From: Nyssa sinensis
Lineage: Eukaryota; Streptophyta; Magnoliopsida; Cornales; Nyssaceae
Direction of reading: 5' to 3'
Length of the DNA: 64,000 nt
Assembly (NCBI GenBank): GCA_008638375.1
Contig: CM018038.1
Span: 11,851,740 to 11,915,739 of the forward strand
The first letter of the stretch is position 1. Each line of letters opens with the position of its first letter. The notes under the pieces were generated by a model. The model saw only the letters and a list, made by a program, of their open reading frames with translations. It was not told the origin of the DNA and searched no databases. A program made the translations under genes and the position numbers. Of the stretch, positions 48,846 through 58,950 are shown piece after piece.

Positions 48846-50193
48846 TTAAAAAAGGAACTTAAGATATAAAGGCATAAATTTTGATGATTAGCATAATTTA
48901 GGTAGCAATAAACTGAAACGTGTTTCGTGAATTTTAGGAACACAAAAGGGCAAAGAGAAGACAGTCTAAATCCTTCTAGTTCATAGATAGTAAGAGGTAA
49001 GTAAAATTCGATCTCTGCATGTGTTACATTCCAAGCTATGTCATAGTTTCTTGTATATATATTGCCTATTGTACTCTATACATACACACCAGCGTTTATT
49101 TAGCCATATTGATATTGCCCTATCATGTGGGAGACAGTTATTGATTTTTATATATATCTCGATCATGATTGTACACTTGTGCACAGATTTCTTTATATAC
49201 ACTTGTACCTAGGGCCGTGAGGGTCAGACAGTTTTATTCGAAGCAGTCTAGTAACCGTAGCCTCGAAAACTATTGTTATGTTAGATTGCCTAGAATCAGT
49301 TATGATTCCACTATACTCTTTGTGGAAGATAGTATGATCCCGATATATTATTAGTGCCAGACTTGTGCTTAGTCATACCTCCATCTGATGCTATTTTTGA
49401 CCTCGGGGTCTAGTTATGACCTTCTGGTCCAGGTTCCAAGTGGAACATTTATTACGTTGCTATATGAGGCATGGGACGTACAGTTGAGCTCAGGTGCTTA
49501 TGCACCCAGGGAGTAGCCGGGCCTTATCAGTGCATCTCAATTTTAGTTGATATCACTATCCTTTATTGTTGATATTCATAGCTTGATCATGTTATATTGT
49601 TATTAAATGATCATGAGATTTTACAGCTTTTAGTACAGTGCTTACATTTCATACTTGATATAGCTCATGATTGTTGCAGTATAACATTGTTAGCATAGCA
49701 AATTCATTTCCTTATCATTGACTTCCATCACCTGATATTGAGTTATATATATTCATTGACTGGCTAGCATTCTCTATACCTTATGCACATGGCAGAGTAA
49801 AGGACTACTTATTGAGTTTTCATAGCTCATCGGATACTACATAATATTTTACAGGCATAGATCTTGAGAACAAACCATAGAGCCTGATAGCTAGGAGATG
49901 AAAATTTACTTTTGAAGTTGCAGTGTAATGCTTAGTACAGACAGTCTTATAGCTCTCCTATATTATCCACGTCTTAGAGATGAACAGTTATATTCAGAAA
50001 TTTTGTATTCCATATTTTGTAAACATTATATATATCACAAGCAGCTTTTATTTATTTTCTTCTACATTTTAGTTGTTGCATGTTAGTAGCACTGATTGTG
50101 TAGCAAGTTGAGACCTTTGATTCGACAAGTAGTGTCGGATCGGGCGTCGCGATATGAGATTCGCAGAGGGTGGGTCTCGGGTCGTGACAATAA

Positions 50194-53100
50194 CCATGCT
50201 TTCGAAAAGAAGGCACGAAAGATGGTCATGGAATCCAAAGCCAATGTTGTGGAACAAGGACAAAGCTTTCAAAATAAGAAGAGAAAGCACAATGGCAATG
50301 GTCCCACTAAAAAGTTCTAAGGCAAATGCTATGTGTGCAACAAACAAGGGCACCGTGTTAAGGATTGTCGCAGTCGCAAGGACCAAGGAAATCCAAAAAA
50401 GAAATGCCCTCAAGCCAATGTGACTGAAGTGGATGGCCTTTCAGACAATGTCTTAGACATGAACCTCTCAGTCGTAGTCTCTGAGGTGAACTTCATTGGC
50501 AGCAATACCAAGGAATGGTGGGTGGACATAAAGGCTACTCATCATGTTTGCTCAGACAAGAAGATATTCTCATCATATCATAACATAGATAATAAAGAAC
50601 AACGCTTTATAGGCAATTCTTATTCTTCTAAGGTTGAAGGCCAAAGGAAGGTGGTATTGAAAATGACTTCAGGCAAGGAGCTTACTCTCAATAATGTGCT
50701 GCATGTGCCAGAAATTCAAAAGAATCTAGTGTTTGGCTCATTGCTGAGTAAGGTTTTAAATTGGTATTTGTATCTGACAAGTTTATCCTCACCAAAAATA
50801 GGATGTATATGTGGAAGGGGTATATGAACAATGGGCTCTTCAAAATGAATGTAAAATGACCATTGTACCTTCGATTAAAAATAATAATAATAATAATAAT
50901 ACATCTTCTGCTTATATGTTTGAGTCTTCAAATATGTGGCATGGTAGACTAGGACATGTTAATTATGATACACTGCATAGATTAATTAATATGGAATGTT
51001 TGCCTAAATTTGAAATAGATCCAAATTATAAATGTGAGATTTGTGTGGAATCTAAACTTACAACAACTTTTTTTCAATCAATTGAAAGAAGTAGTGAACC
51101 TCTAAAATTAATACATTCCGATATTTGTGATTTGAAATTTATTTAAACTAGAGGTGGTAAGAAATATTTTCTTACATTCATTGATAATTGCACAAGATAT
51201 TGTTATGTTTACTTATTAAGAAGTAAAGATGAGGCATTGAAAATGTTTAAACATTTCAAGAATAAGGTTGAGAACCAATTTGATAGAAAATTCAAAGTGA
51301 TAAAAAGTGATAGAGGTGGAGAATATGAAGCATCTTTTGGTGAATTCTGTTCTCAACATGGTATTATACACCAAATAACTGCACCCTATTCACCTCAACA
51401 AAATGGGGTTACTGAACGTAAGAACAAAACTTTAAAAGAAATGATGAATGCATTATTATTAAGTTCTGGATTACCTCAGAATTTGTGGGGGGAAGCTATT
51501 CTCTCCGCAAATTATATTCTCAATTGAATACCTCAAAAGAAAACCAATAAACTCCCTTATGAGTTGTGGAAAGGTCGAAGACCTTCTTACAAATACTTAA
51601 AAGTGTGGGGGTGTTTAGCTAAAATGGCGGTACCTATACCTAAAAAAGTTAAAATAGGACCAAAGATAGTTGATTGTATTTTCATTAGGTATGCTCATAA
51701 TAGTAGTCAATATCTCTTTCTGATTCATAAATCAAAAATTCCCGATATGCATGTCAATACTATTATTGAGTCAAGGAATACATCATTTTTTGAACATGTA
51801 TTTCCTTACAAATCGATAGAGGAGTCGAGTTCAATTAAAAGAACTCATGATACTGCAATAAGCAGCAGTCAAGACCAACAAGATGATGATGAACCTAAAC
51901 ACAGCAAAAAAGGTAGAACATTAAAATCTTTTGGTCTAGATTTTCTAACATATTTGTTAGAAAATGAGCCTCAAAGCTTTAAAGAAGCAATGTCGAGCCC
52001 TGAAGCTCCATATTGGAAAGAGACTATAAACAATGAAGTAGAATCCATTATGCAAAATCATACGTGGAAACTAGTGGATCTTCCACCAAGTTCAAAACCT
52101 CTTAGATATAAATGGATATTCAAGAAGAAAATGAAAACAGATGGATCTATTAATAAATACAAGGCCAGACTTGTTATCAAAGGATACAAGCAAAATGAAG
52201 GCTCGGACTATTTTGATACACATTCACCAGTTACGAGAATATCATCCATTCGAATGTTAATAGCTATTGTAGTTATACACAATCTTGAGATACATCAAAT
52301 GAATGTAAAGACAACTTTCTTAAATAGTGATTTGGATGAAGAAATTGGAACAACCCGAAGGGTTTATTGTTCTAGGTCAAGAAAAGAAAGTTTGCCAGCT
52401 TGTTAAATTCCTTTATGAATTAAAACAAGCACCAAAGCAGTGGCATGAGAAGTTTGACAGTGTAATGATGTCAAATGGGTTCAAAATTAACGAGTGTGAC
52501 AAATATGTATATGTCAAGAACACCGAACATGGTTTTGTCATTATTTGTCTCTATGTTGATGATATGCTCATTATGGGTAGTAAAATGAAGTTATTAAAGC
52601 TACCAAGAAAATGTTAAACAATAAGTTTGACATGAAGGACTTAGGTATTGCCGATGTTATATTTGAGATAAAGATCTCTAGAACATTAGATGGACTAATA
52701 TTATCTCAATCATATTACATTAAGAAAATTCTCAAGAAATTTAAACAAAATGATAGTAGTCTAGTGAGAACACCTGTAGATGTAAATCTAAATTTATCTA
52801 AGAATAATGGCAAAAGCATATCGCAACTAGAATATGCACAAATAATCGGCAGCCTAATGTACTGATGAACTGTACCCGTCCAGACATAGCTTACGTTGTC
52901 AACAAATTGAGTAGATACACAAGTAATCTAGGTCTGAACCATTAGAAAACAATAGTTAGGGTTTTGAGATATCTAAAATACACCCAAAACTATGGATTGC
53001 ACTACTCATAATATCCAGCAGTACTTAAAGGATACTGTGATGCGAATTGGATATCCAATACCAAAGACTCAAAATCCACAAGTGGTTATTTGTTTACACT

Positions 53101-53500
53101 TGGTGGTGGAGCGGTATCATGGAAATCTTTTAAACAAACATGCATTACTAGATCCACAATGGAATCTAAGTTTATTGGACTTAATAAAGCTAGTGAAGAA
53201 GTAGAGTGGCTTTGTCACTTCCTAGAAGATATTCCAATGTGGCCAAAACTTGTGCCCACTATCTACATTCATTGTGATAGTCAATCAGCGATTGGTAGGG
53301 CACAAAGTCATATGTATAACGGTAAATCTCGACATATTCATCGAAGACATAATACCGTGAAACAACTTTTCTCTAATGGTATTATGATTATTGAATACAT
53401 AAGGTCAAAAGATAACATTGCGGATTCGTTAACCAAAGGTTTGACTACAGAGCAAGTGAATAAATCATCGAGGGGAATGGGCTTAAAGCCTATGTATTAA
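50194..53500 (+). pseudogene. Copia-3 gag 3' end, protease, integrase, reverse transcriptase and RNase H
   Basis: After X3 the gag tail resumes with a zinc knuckle ([14 protein letters not shown]). The protease site is damaged ([10 protein letters not shown], lacking the D-S/T-G triad). A frame shift follows near 50750. Integrase then keeps HGRLGHVNYD, CEICVESK, SDRGGEYEAS and PQQNGVTERKNK. Reverse transcriptase has Asn at the first catalytic position (MNVKTTF) but keeps LYVDDML. Frame shifts lie near 52330 and 52600. RNase H keeps [15 protein letters not shown] and HCDSQSAIG. Stops near 51144, 51525 and 52863 add to the damage. An AAT repeat at 50877-50901 codes a polyasparagine run. The protein chain is long dead. 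Confidence 0.87.
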
Positions 53501-54086
53501 GAGTCGTCATAATGGCAACCCAACCTAGTTGATTGGAGATCTCAAGATCTAGGTTCAAAGGGACAATCGAATTATGTGAGACTCATCAAAGATCACTATG
53601 GAGATAAAATCTTCTACCCATTCCTATGATAAGAATAGTGATGTTTGTAGCGTTGAAAAGGATAAGCTAAGCTTCTAATGTTCCTTATACCTTGTTAATA
53701 TACAAGTAGGGTATAGCAGGATACTCTTAATAAGAAATCACCTAAGTGAGTGTGAATTGGGTCGGTTCTATGAGAATGATAAAGGCTAAATTCTTTAGGA
53801 GCACTCATGAAACCAGGAATTATTCAGGGCCAAAATAAGCACAATCATGAGAACCAACTATGTCAGGAAAGATTCTATGTGAATGTTGTTGTCTTAATTT
53901 ACACGAACGATTGAACAGTTCAAGACATCGGTCACTGATCAATCAGTAACCCCGATAGCATTTTACAAGGGAAGGTTCAAGGCCACAAGCTACCTTCTTC
54001 TATACAAGAAATTTTCAATTGAACTCTCTCTTAGTGTCTGCATATCATTTGCATTACTTTCAATTAATTCCATTCATATGTGGGAT
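53501..54086 (+). other. Copia-3 3' untranslated region and purine tract
   Basis: Non-coding sequence between the RNase H stop and the 3' LTR. The last bases (ATGTGGGAT) are a plausible, impure polypurine tract for second-strand priming. Confidence 0.6.
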
Positions 54087-54455
54087 TGTTGGAAAAATGG
54101 GTTTTTGAGCATTATAATTAGCCATCTTTAAGCTAAAATTAAAGTGGGTCCCACAAATTAATTTTAGTGCGTCCATATGAGAATGTGTTCTCCTCCATAA
54201 GGAGATTAAGATTATACATTAGGTTGCTCAAAACCATTAAGGAGTGAATGAGAAATTGCCTCCAAACATCACCATTTGGAAATGGTAACAAAAGCTTGAA
54301 ACTTGTGCAAAAAGTTTGTATCCCACATAGGATGGGTACAAGCCTTTTAAAGAATATACATACACATACCTTAGAGGAAGGTTTGGGCCCCAAGTGGTAC
54401 CCAAGTTTTTATGCATAGAGGAGGACCTACTCAAATGCTTGGACCACCACACACA

Positions 54456-54486
<31 letters not shown>

Positions 54487-54559
54487 GCCACCCCGCCCCG
54501 CACCAAACCTGGCCAGGTCGGGTCGGGTTTGGGCTTGGGCTTGGTCCGTCGTATATATA
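54087..54559 (+). repeat. 3' LTR of copia-3, truncated by CACTA DNA
   Basis: It matches the 5' LTR from its start (TGTTGGAAAAATGGG) through GTATATATA, where similarity stops at CACTACAGG. A (CGC)n run at 54456-54484 is expanded compared with the 5' LTR copy near 44885, which has only scattered units. Confidence 0.85.
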
Positions 54560-54930
54560 CACTACAGGAAAAAGTACTATTAACGACGCCTCGCAAGCGT
54601 CGCTAATAGTAACAAAAAGTGTCACTAAGGGTCTTTTGCGACGCACACATGAGCATAGCCAAATGCGTCGCTAAAAGACGTGTGGCAAATACTATTAGCA
54701 ACACCCAACCATGTATGCGTCGCTAAAATACCTATTAGCGATGCTTTTGGAACGTCTCTAATATTAGCCATGGACGCAATGGGCGTCGTTAATGGGGCCC
54801 TTTAATGATGCTCATATTGCGTCGCTAATAGTTTATTGGTCTGATTTAGCGACGAATGTGAAGCGTCACTAAAAATGGTTGCTTTTCTTTTAGCGATGCC
54901 TTTGTGTGCGTCGCTAAAAGTTGTATTTTT
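54560..54930 (+). repeat. CACTA terminal and subterminal repeats, left end
   Basis: CACTACAGGAAAAAG is the terminal inverted repeat. About ten copies of GCGTCGCTAA or its complement TTAGCGACGC follow within 370 bp. These are the usual binding sites for the element's own DNA-binding protein. Confidence 0.85.
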
Positions 54931-55069
54931 TTTTTTTGCCCGTATTTTGACCTAAAATATTTGTTTTATTTTTTGTTTTATTCCTATTTAAACTTGTATC
55001 AATCATCTTGAGATATAATAAAATCCAAACGTTCTTAAAAGAGTATATTAAAAGAAAATTACATTCATA

Positions 55070-55100
<31 letters not shown>

Positions 55101-55382
55101 TATACTAATTATTTACATTTGTAAGAGTACAATTTAACAATAAATACAAAAATAAAAAATTGTCTCAAAAAATGTAATTACAGATGTCCATGAAAAGAAA
55201 AAAAATTAAAAATAATAATTCTCGATGCAAAACAGAAAGACAGTGACGTAATAATTCCGATTAATCTGAAATAAAGATCAAATGATATTTATTAGAACAC
55301 TTATGAAATATATATATATATATATATATATGAAAATGAATATATTTTTTTTCCATGCATAAATAGTAAGATCGACATAAAG
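54931..55382. other. AT-rich CACTA interior
   Basis: Two TA microsatellites (about 55065-55100 and 55310-55330) in AT-rich DNA. No coding stretch. Confidence 0.55.
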
Positions 55383-57565
55383 TAGCATAAGTCACAAACC
55401 ACTAATCCGAACTGATTGTTGTAAGTTTGTGGTAGTCTATTTTGTCATTTGTGAGGTGTGTGATGGGGTTTCGAGATAGTTAGGCGGATATCTAGTACTT
55501 TGGTCATTCAAAACTCTAAAATGGGCCTTTTTGGAGAAGAAACTTGCATAAGTTTCAAACCGGTGATCTGAACCAAGTGTCGTAAGTTTGTGCAAGTCTA
55601 TTTTATCATTTGGGAGATTGGTGATGGGGTTTTGGGGTCGGTAGGCTGATATCTAGTATTTTGGTCTGTCAAAACTCTAAAATGGGCCTTTTTGGAGCAA
55701 AAACTTTCATAAGTTTCAAATCGGTGATCCGAACTGAGTGCCGTAAGTTCTTGCAAGTCTATTTTATCATTTGGGAGGTGTGTGATGGGGTTTCGGGGTC
55801 AGTAGGCTGATATCCGACATTTTGGTCCGTCAAAACTCCAAAATGGACATTTTTAGAGCAGAAACTTGCATAAGTTTCAAACCAGTGATCCTAACAGAGT
55901 GCCGTAAGTTTTTACAAGTCTATTTTATCATTTGGGAGGTGTGTGATGGGGTCTCAGGGTCGGTAGGCCGATATCCAACATTTTGGTCCGTCAAAACTCC
56001 AAAATGGACCTTTTTCGAGCAGAAACTTGCATAAGTTTCAAAACAGTGATCCGAACCGAGTGTTGTAAGTTTGTGAAAGTCTATGTTATCATTTGGGAGG
56101 TGTGTAATGGGGTTTCAGGGTCGATAGGCCGATATTTGGCATTTTGGTCCGTCAAAACTCTAAAATGGGTCTTTTTGGAGCAGAAACTTGCATAAGTTTC
56201 AAACTGGTGATCCGAACCGAGTGTCGTAAGTTCATACAAGTCTATTTTATCATTTGGGAGGTGTGTGATGGGGTTTTGGGGTTGGTAGATCGATATCTGA
56301 CATTTTGGTCAATCAAAACTCCAAAATAGGCCCTTTTGGAGCAGAAACTTGCATAAGTTTTAAACCGGTGATCTGAACCAAGTTCTGTAAGTTCCTAAAA
56401 GTTGATTTTATCATTTGGGAGGTGTGTGATGGGGTTTCGGGGTTGGTAGGCCGATATTCGACATTTTGGTTGGTCAAAACTCCAAAATAGGCCTTTTTTG
56501 GATAAGAAACTTGTATAAGTTTCAAACCGGTGATCCGAACCGAGTGTTGTAAGTTCATGCAAGTCTATTTTATCATTTGTGAGGTGTGTGATGGGGTTTT
56601 GAGATAGTTAGGCAGATATCCGATATTTTGGTCCGTCAAAACTCCAAAATGGGCCTTTTTGGGGAAGAAACTTGCATAAGTTTCAAACTATAGATCCAAA
56701 CTGAGTGTCGTAAGTTCTTGCCAGTCTAATTTATCATTTGGGAGGTGTGTGATGGGGTTTCAGGGTTGGTAGGCCGATATATGGCATTTTGGTCTGTCAA
56801 AACTCCAAAATAGGCCTTTTCGGAGCAAAAACTTGCATAAGTTTCAAACTAATGATCCGAACCGAGTGTTGTAAGTTCGTGCAAGTCTATTTTATCATTT
56901 GGGAGGTTTGTGATGGGGTTTTGAGGTCGGTAGGTCGATATGCGACATTTTGGTCTGTCAAAACTCCAAAATAGGCATTTTTCGAGGAGAAACTTGCATA
57001 AGTTTCAAACCGATGATTTGAACCGAGTGTCATAAGTTCGTGCAAGTCTATTTTATCACTTATGAGGTGTGTGATGAGGTTTCAAGATAGTTAGGCTGAT
57101 ATCCGATATTTTGGTCCGCCAAAACTTAAAAATAGGCCTTTTCGAGCAGAAACTTGCATAAGTTTCAAACCGGTGATCCGAACTGAGTGTCGTAAGTTTA
57201 TGCAAATCTATTTTATCATTTAGGAGGTGTGTGATAGGGTTTTGGGGTCGTTAGGCCGATATTTGGCATTTTGGTCAGTCAAAACTCTAAAACAGGCCTT
57301 TTGGAGCAAAAACTTGCATAAGTTTCAAACCGGTGATCCGAACTGAGTGTCGTAAGTTTGTGTAAGTCTATTTTATCATTTAGGAGGTGTGTGATGGGGT
57401 TTTGGAGTCGTTAGGCCCATATCTGGCATTTTGGTCCGTCAAAACTCCAAAATGGGCCTTTGTAGAGCAAAAACTTGCATAAGTTTGAAACCAGTGATCC
57501 GAACCGAGTATTGTAAGTTCGTGCAAGTCTATTTTATCATTTGTGAGGTGTGTGATGGGGTTTCA
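55383..57565. repeat. Tandem array of about 13.5 copies of a 161-bp unit
   Basis: The word TGATGGGG recurs at 55461, 55622, 55783 and onward at a 161-bp step. Each unit contains CTTGCATAAGTTTCAAACC, CGTAAGTT, TTTTATCATTTGGGAGGTG and TTTTGGTCCGTCAAAACTC. Copies differ by scattered substitutions and one-base gaps. 161 is not a multiple of three, and the short frames seen in it restart each unit, so it is non-coding. It lies inside CACTA DNA. Confidence 0.93.
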
Positions 57566-58303
57566 ATTATAGATCAACATGAAAAAGATGAAGATCTAGT
57601 GTGAACACTTAACAACATGATAAGACATGGAATGACTCATATTTTATTCAATATCTTAAAAAAAAGATATGTTAATAAAAAGTGGGACCCTATGTAGACT
57701 AAAGGAATATTTCACCATACCATAGGTCAATTATCCATGTCAACCCCACCAAGTGAAGAATAATTTCCTCACATTTCTCAAGTCCAAAACTCCAATCATT
57801 AATCACTTCTCCTCCTCTCAAAAAAGAGTACCAAAAAATGAATTTCACAATTTCAACTCAACGAAGTCACTTTTTTTAGAGAAAGCCATAAAAGAAACAT
57901 ACCCTAAATCTAAAGAGGACTTATATATATATGTATATAAATTATGTATGTGTGTCTGTGAGAGAAAGAGAGAGAGAGTAGGTATGGATTACAAGGATGT
58001 GGCCAATAAATAAAAGCTCTTAAATCATAGTATCAAGGGTAGGACGACCAAAGTTTAAACCTTTAATTTTCTCTTTAATCATTCTTTCATTGAGCATGCT
58101 ATATCCACACATCAATATATTATATAATGTCTCTCACCAAACCATTTGTTGATATTCTCATAAAAAAAAACACAAACCATGGTTATCCCTCTATTTATTA
58201 AATGATTTTGCGAGTATTTGGGAGGTGTATGTATGTCTGTGTTTGTGTGTGTGTGTGTGTAATAGATGGTGCCACATAAAATATTTATATAAACGAGGAA
58301 TAC
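57566..58303. other. CACTA interior left of the B3 gene fragment
   Basis: AT-rich DNA with a GA run (57960-57978) and a GT run (about 58243-58260). The missing last exon or exons of the B3-type gene would be expected here but were not found. Confidence 0.45.
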
Positions 58304-58950
58304 CTTCTGTCATAGAAGATGCAGCTTCTTTGATCTCATGTGGTACATCAGGTTCCTTTTTTATCTCACGAGCTAACTGCAATGGAAACTCTTTCTCACA
58401 AACACTACTTGAATCAAACACACACACACACACACACATTAAAATGCATGTCTCCTATATGCTCAAATACTGTAAAATATCTATGACAGAAGCCATGGTG
58501 TTGCGCAAAATTATCCCAACCTTCTAGGAAGTAAATAAATCCTTTGGCACATTTACCAATTTTAACATGCCATGACCCTTGACAACTTGTTAGAATTGCT
58601 TCTTCCGATTTTACTTCACTTAGTTTTCTATAGAAAGCCAGTGGAATGAGCTGTGCAAATTTGAAATTTAGAAAACTATATTAGAGTGATTGAGTCACTA
58701 TGAAATGTTGCTACATTAAGAAGAGAAAAGACACTTGGACTGACCACACACACAGACACACACAAACACAGATATACATACATATATATATATAGGGAAA
58801 GAGAAAGAGAGGACATACAAGTTCTGTAAGAAAACCAGGCATCATGACCTTGAAGAAATGCTTGAAAATGGGAAGCTCCTTTTCTATCCGAGAAGAAGAC
58901 ATATTCTCACCTAGTTGGCAAGTATGACAGTCACAAGAGAGAAGAGACAT
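58304..58950 (-). pseudogene. B3-domain (REM/VRN1-like) transcription factor gene fragment inside CACTA DNA
   Basis: Two minus-strand exons, 58950-58819 and 58650-58304, with a GTATGTCC donor and a TTTGCACAG acceptor and intact phase. They read through a plant B3 DNA-binding domain: FFKVMMPGF, LIPLAFYRKL, SWHVKIGK, GWDNFAQHHGF and YFTVFEHIGDMHF. The usual end of the domain is replaced by a Val-Cys run coded by an in-frame (GT)n at 58418-58438, then FDSSSVCEKEF. A donor-like GTATTCC follows TEG, but no further exon was recognised, so the gene looks 3'-truncated. B3 factors bind DNA in the nucleus. CACTA elements are known to capture host gene pieces. Whether it is transcribed is unknown. Confidence 0.65.
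58418..58438. repeat. (CA)n microsatellite within the B3 exon
   Basis: A perfect CA run, GT on the coding strand, that stays in frame and codes alternating Val and Cys. Other CA/GT runs lie nearby at 58243-58260 and 58742-58765. Confidence 0.9.

Larger units (their letters stand above)
46857..50189 (+). mobile_element. Non-coding 3.3-kb insertion X3 in gag of copia-3
   Basis: Starts TGTAATACCGTGACCCGAG and ends CTCGGGTCGTGACA. The target word ATAA lies on both sides (46852-46855 and 50190-50193). It shares with X1 and X2 the TA/GT/GCAT microsatellite zone (47050-47440), a purine-rich leader-like stretch, the TTTTATGCAT word, and hairpin blocks at 48676 and 48821. No protein-coding frame. Start and end form a short inverted repeat around ACCCGAG. 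Confidence 0.75.
40995..54559 (+). mobile_element. Old Ty1/copia retrotransposon carrying X2 and X3 insertions (copia-3)
   Basis: 5' LTR (40995-45870, including the 3.5-kb X2), a primer-binding-site relic at 45874-45885, gag from 46269 (split by X3), protease, integrase, reverse transcriptase, RNase H to 53500, and a 3' LTR from 54087. The 3' LTR is cut short at 54559 by CACTA DNA. Without the two X insertions the 5' LTR would be about 1.3 kb and the visible element about 6.7 kb. Many stops, at least two frame shifts and a damaged primer-binding site mark it as the oldest copia of the three. The far end of its 3' LTR is not in this window. Confidence 0.87.

Noticed and set aside
55822..56974. 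Several 60-70 residue open frames with similar proteins
   Set aside because: They restart every 161 bp because the DNA is a tandem array. The unit is not a multiple of three and start sites are repeat copies, so these are by-products of the repeat.
55383..57565. CRISPR-like array
   Set aside because: Units are contiguous with no unique spacers, 161 bp long, and lie in a plant transposon.
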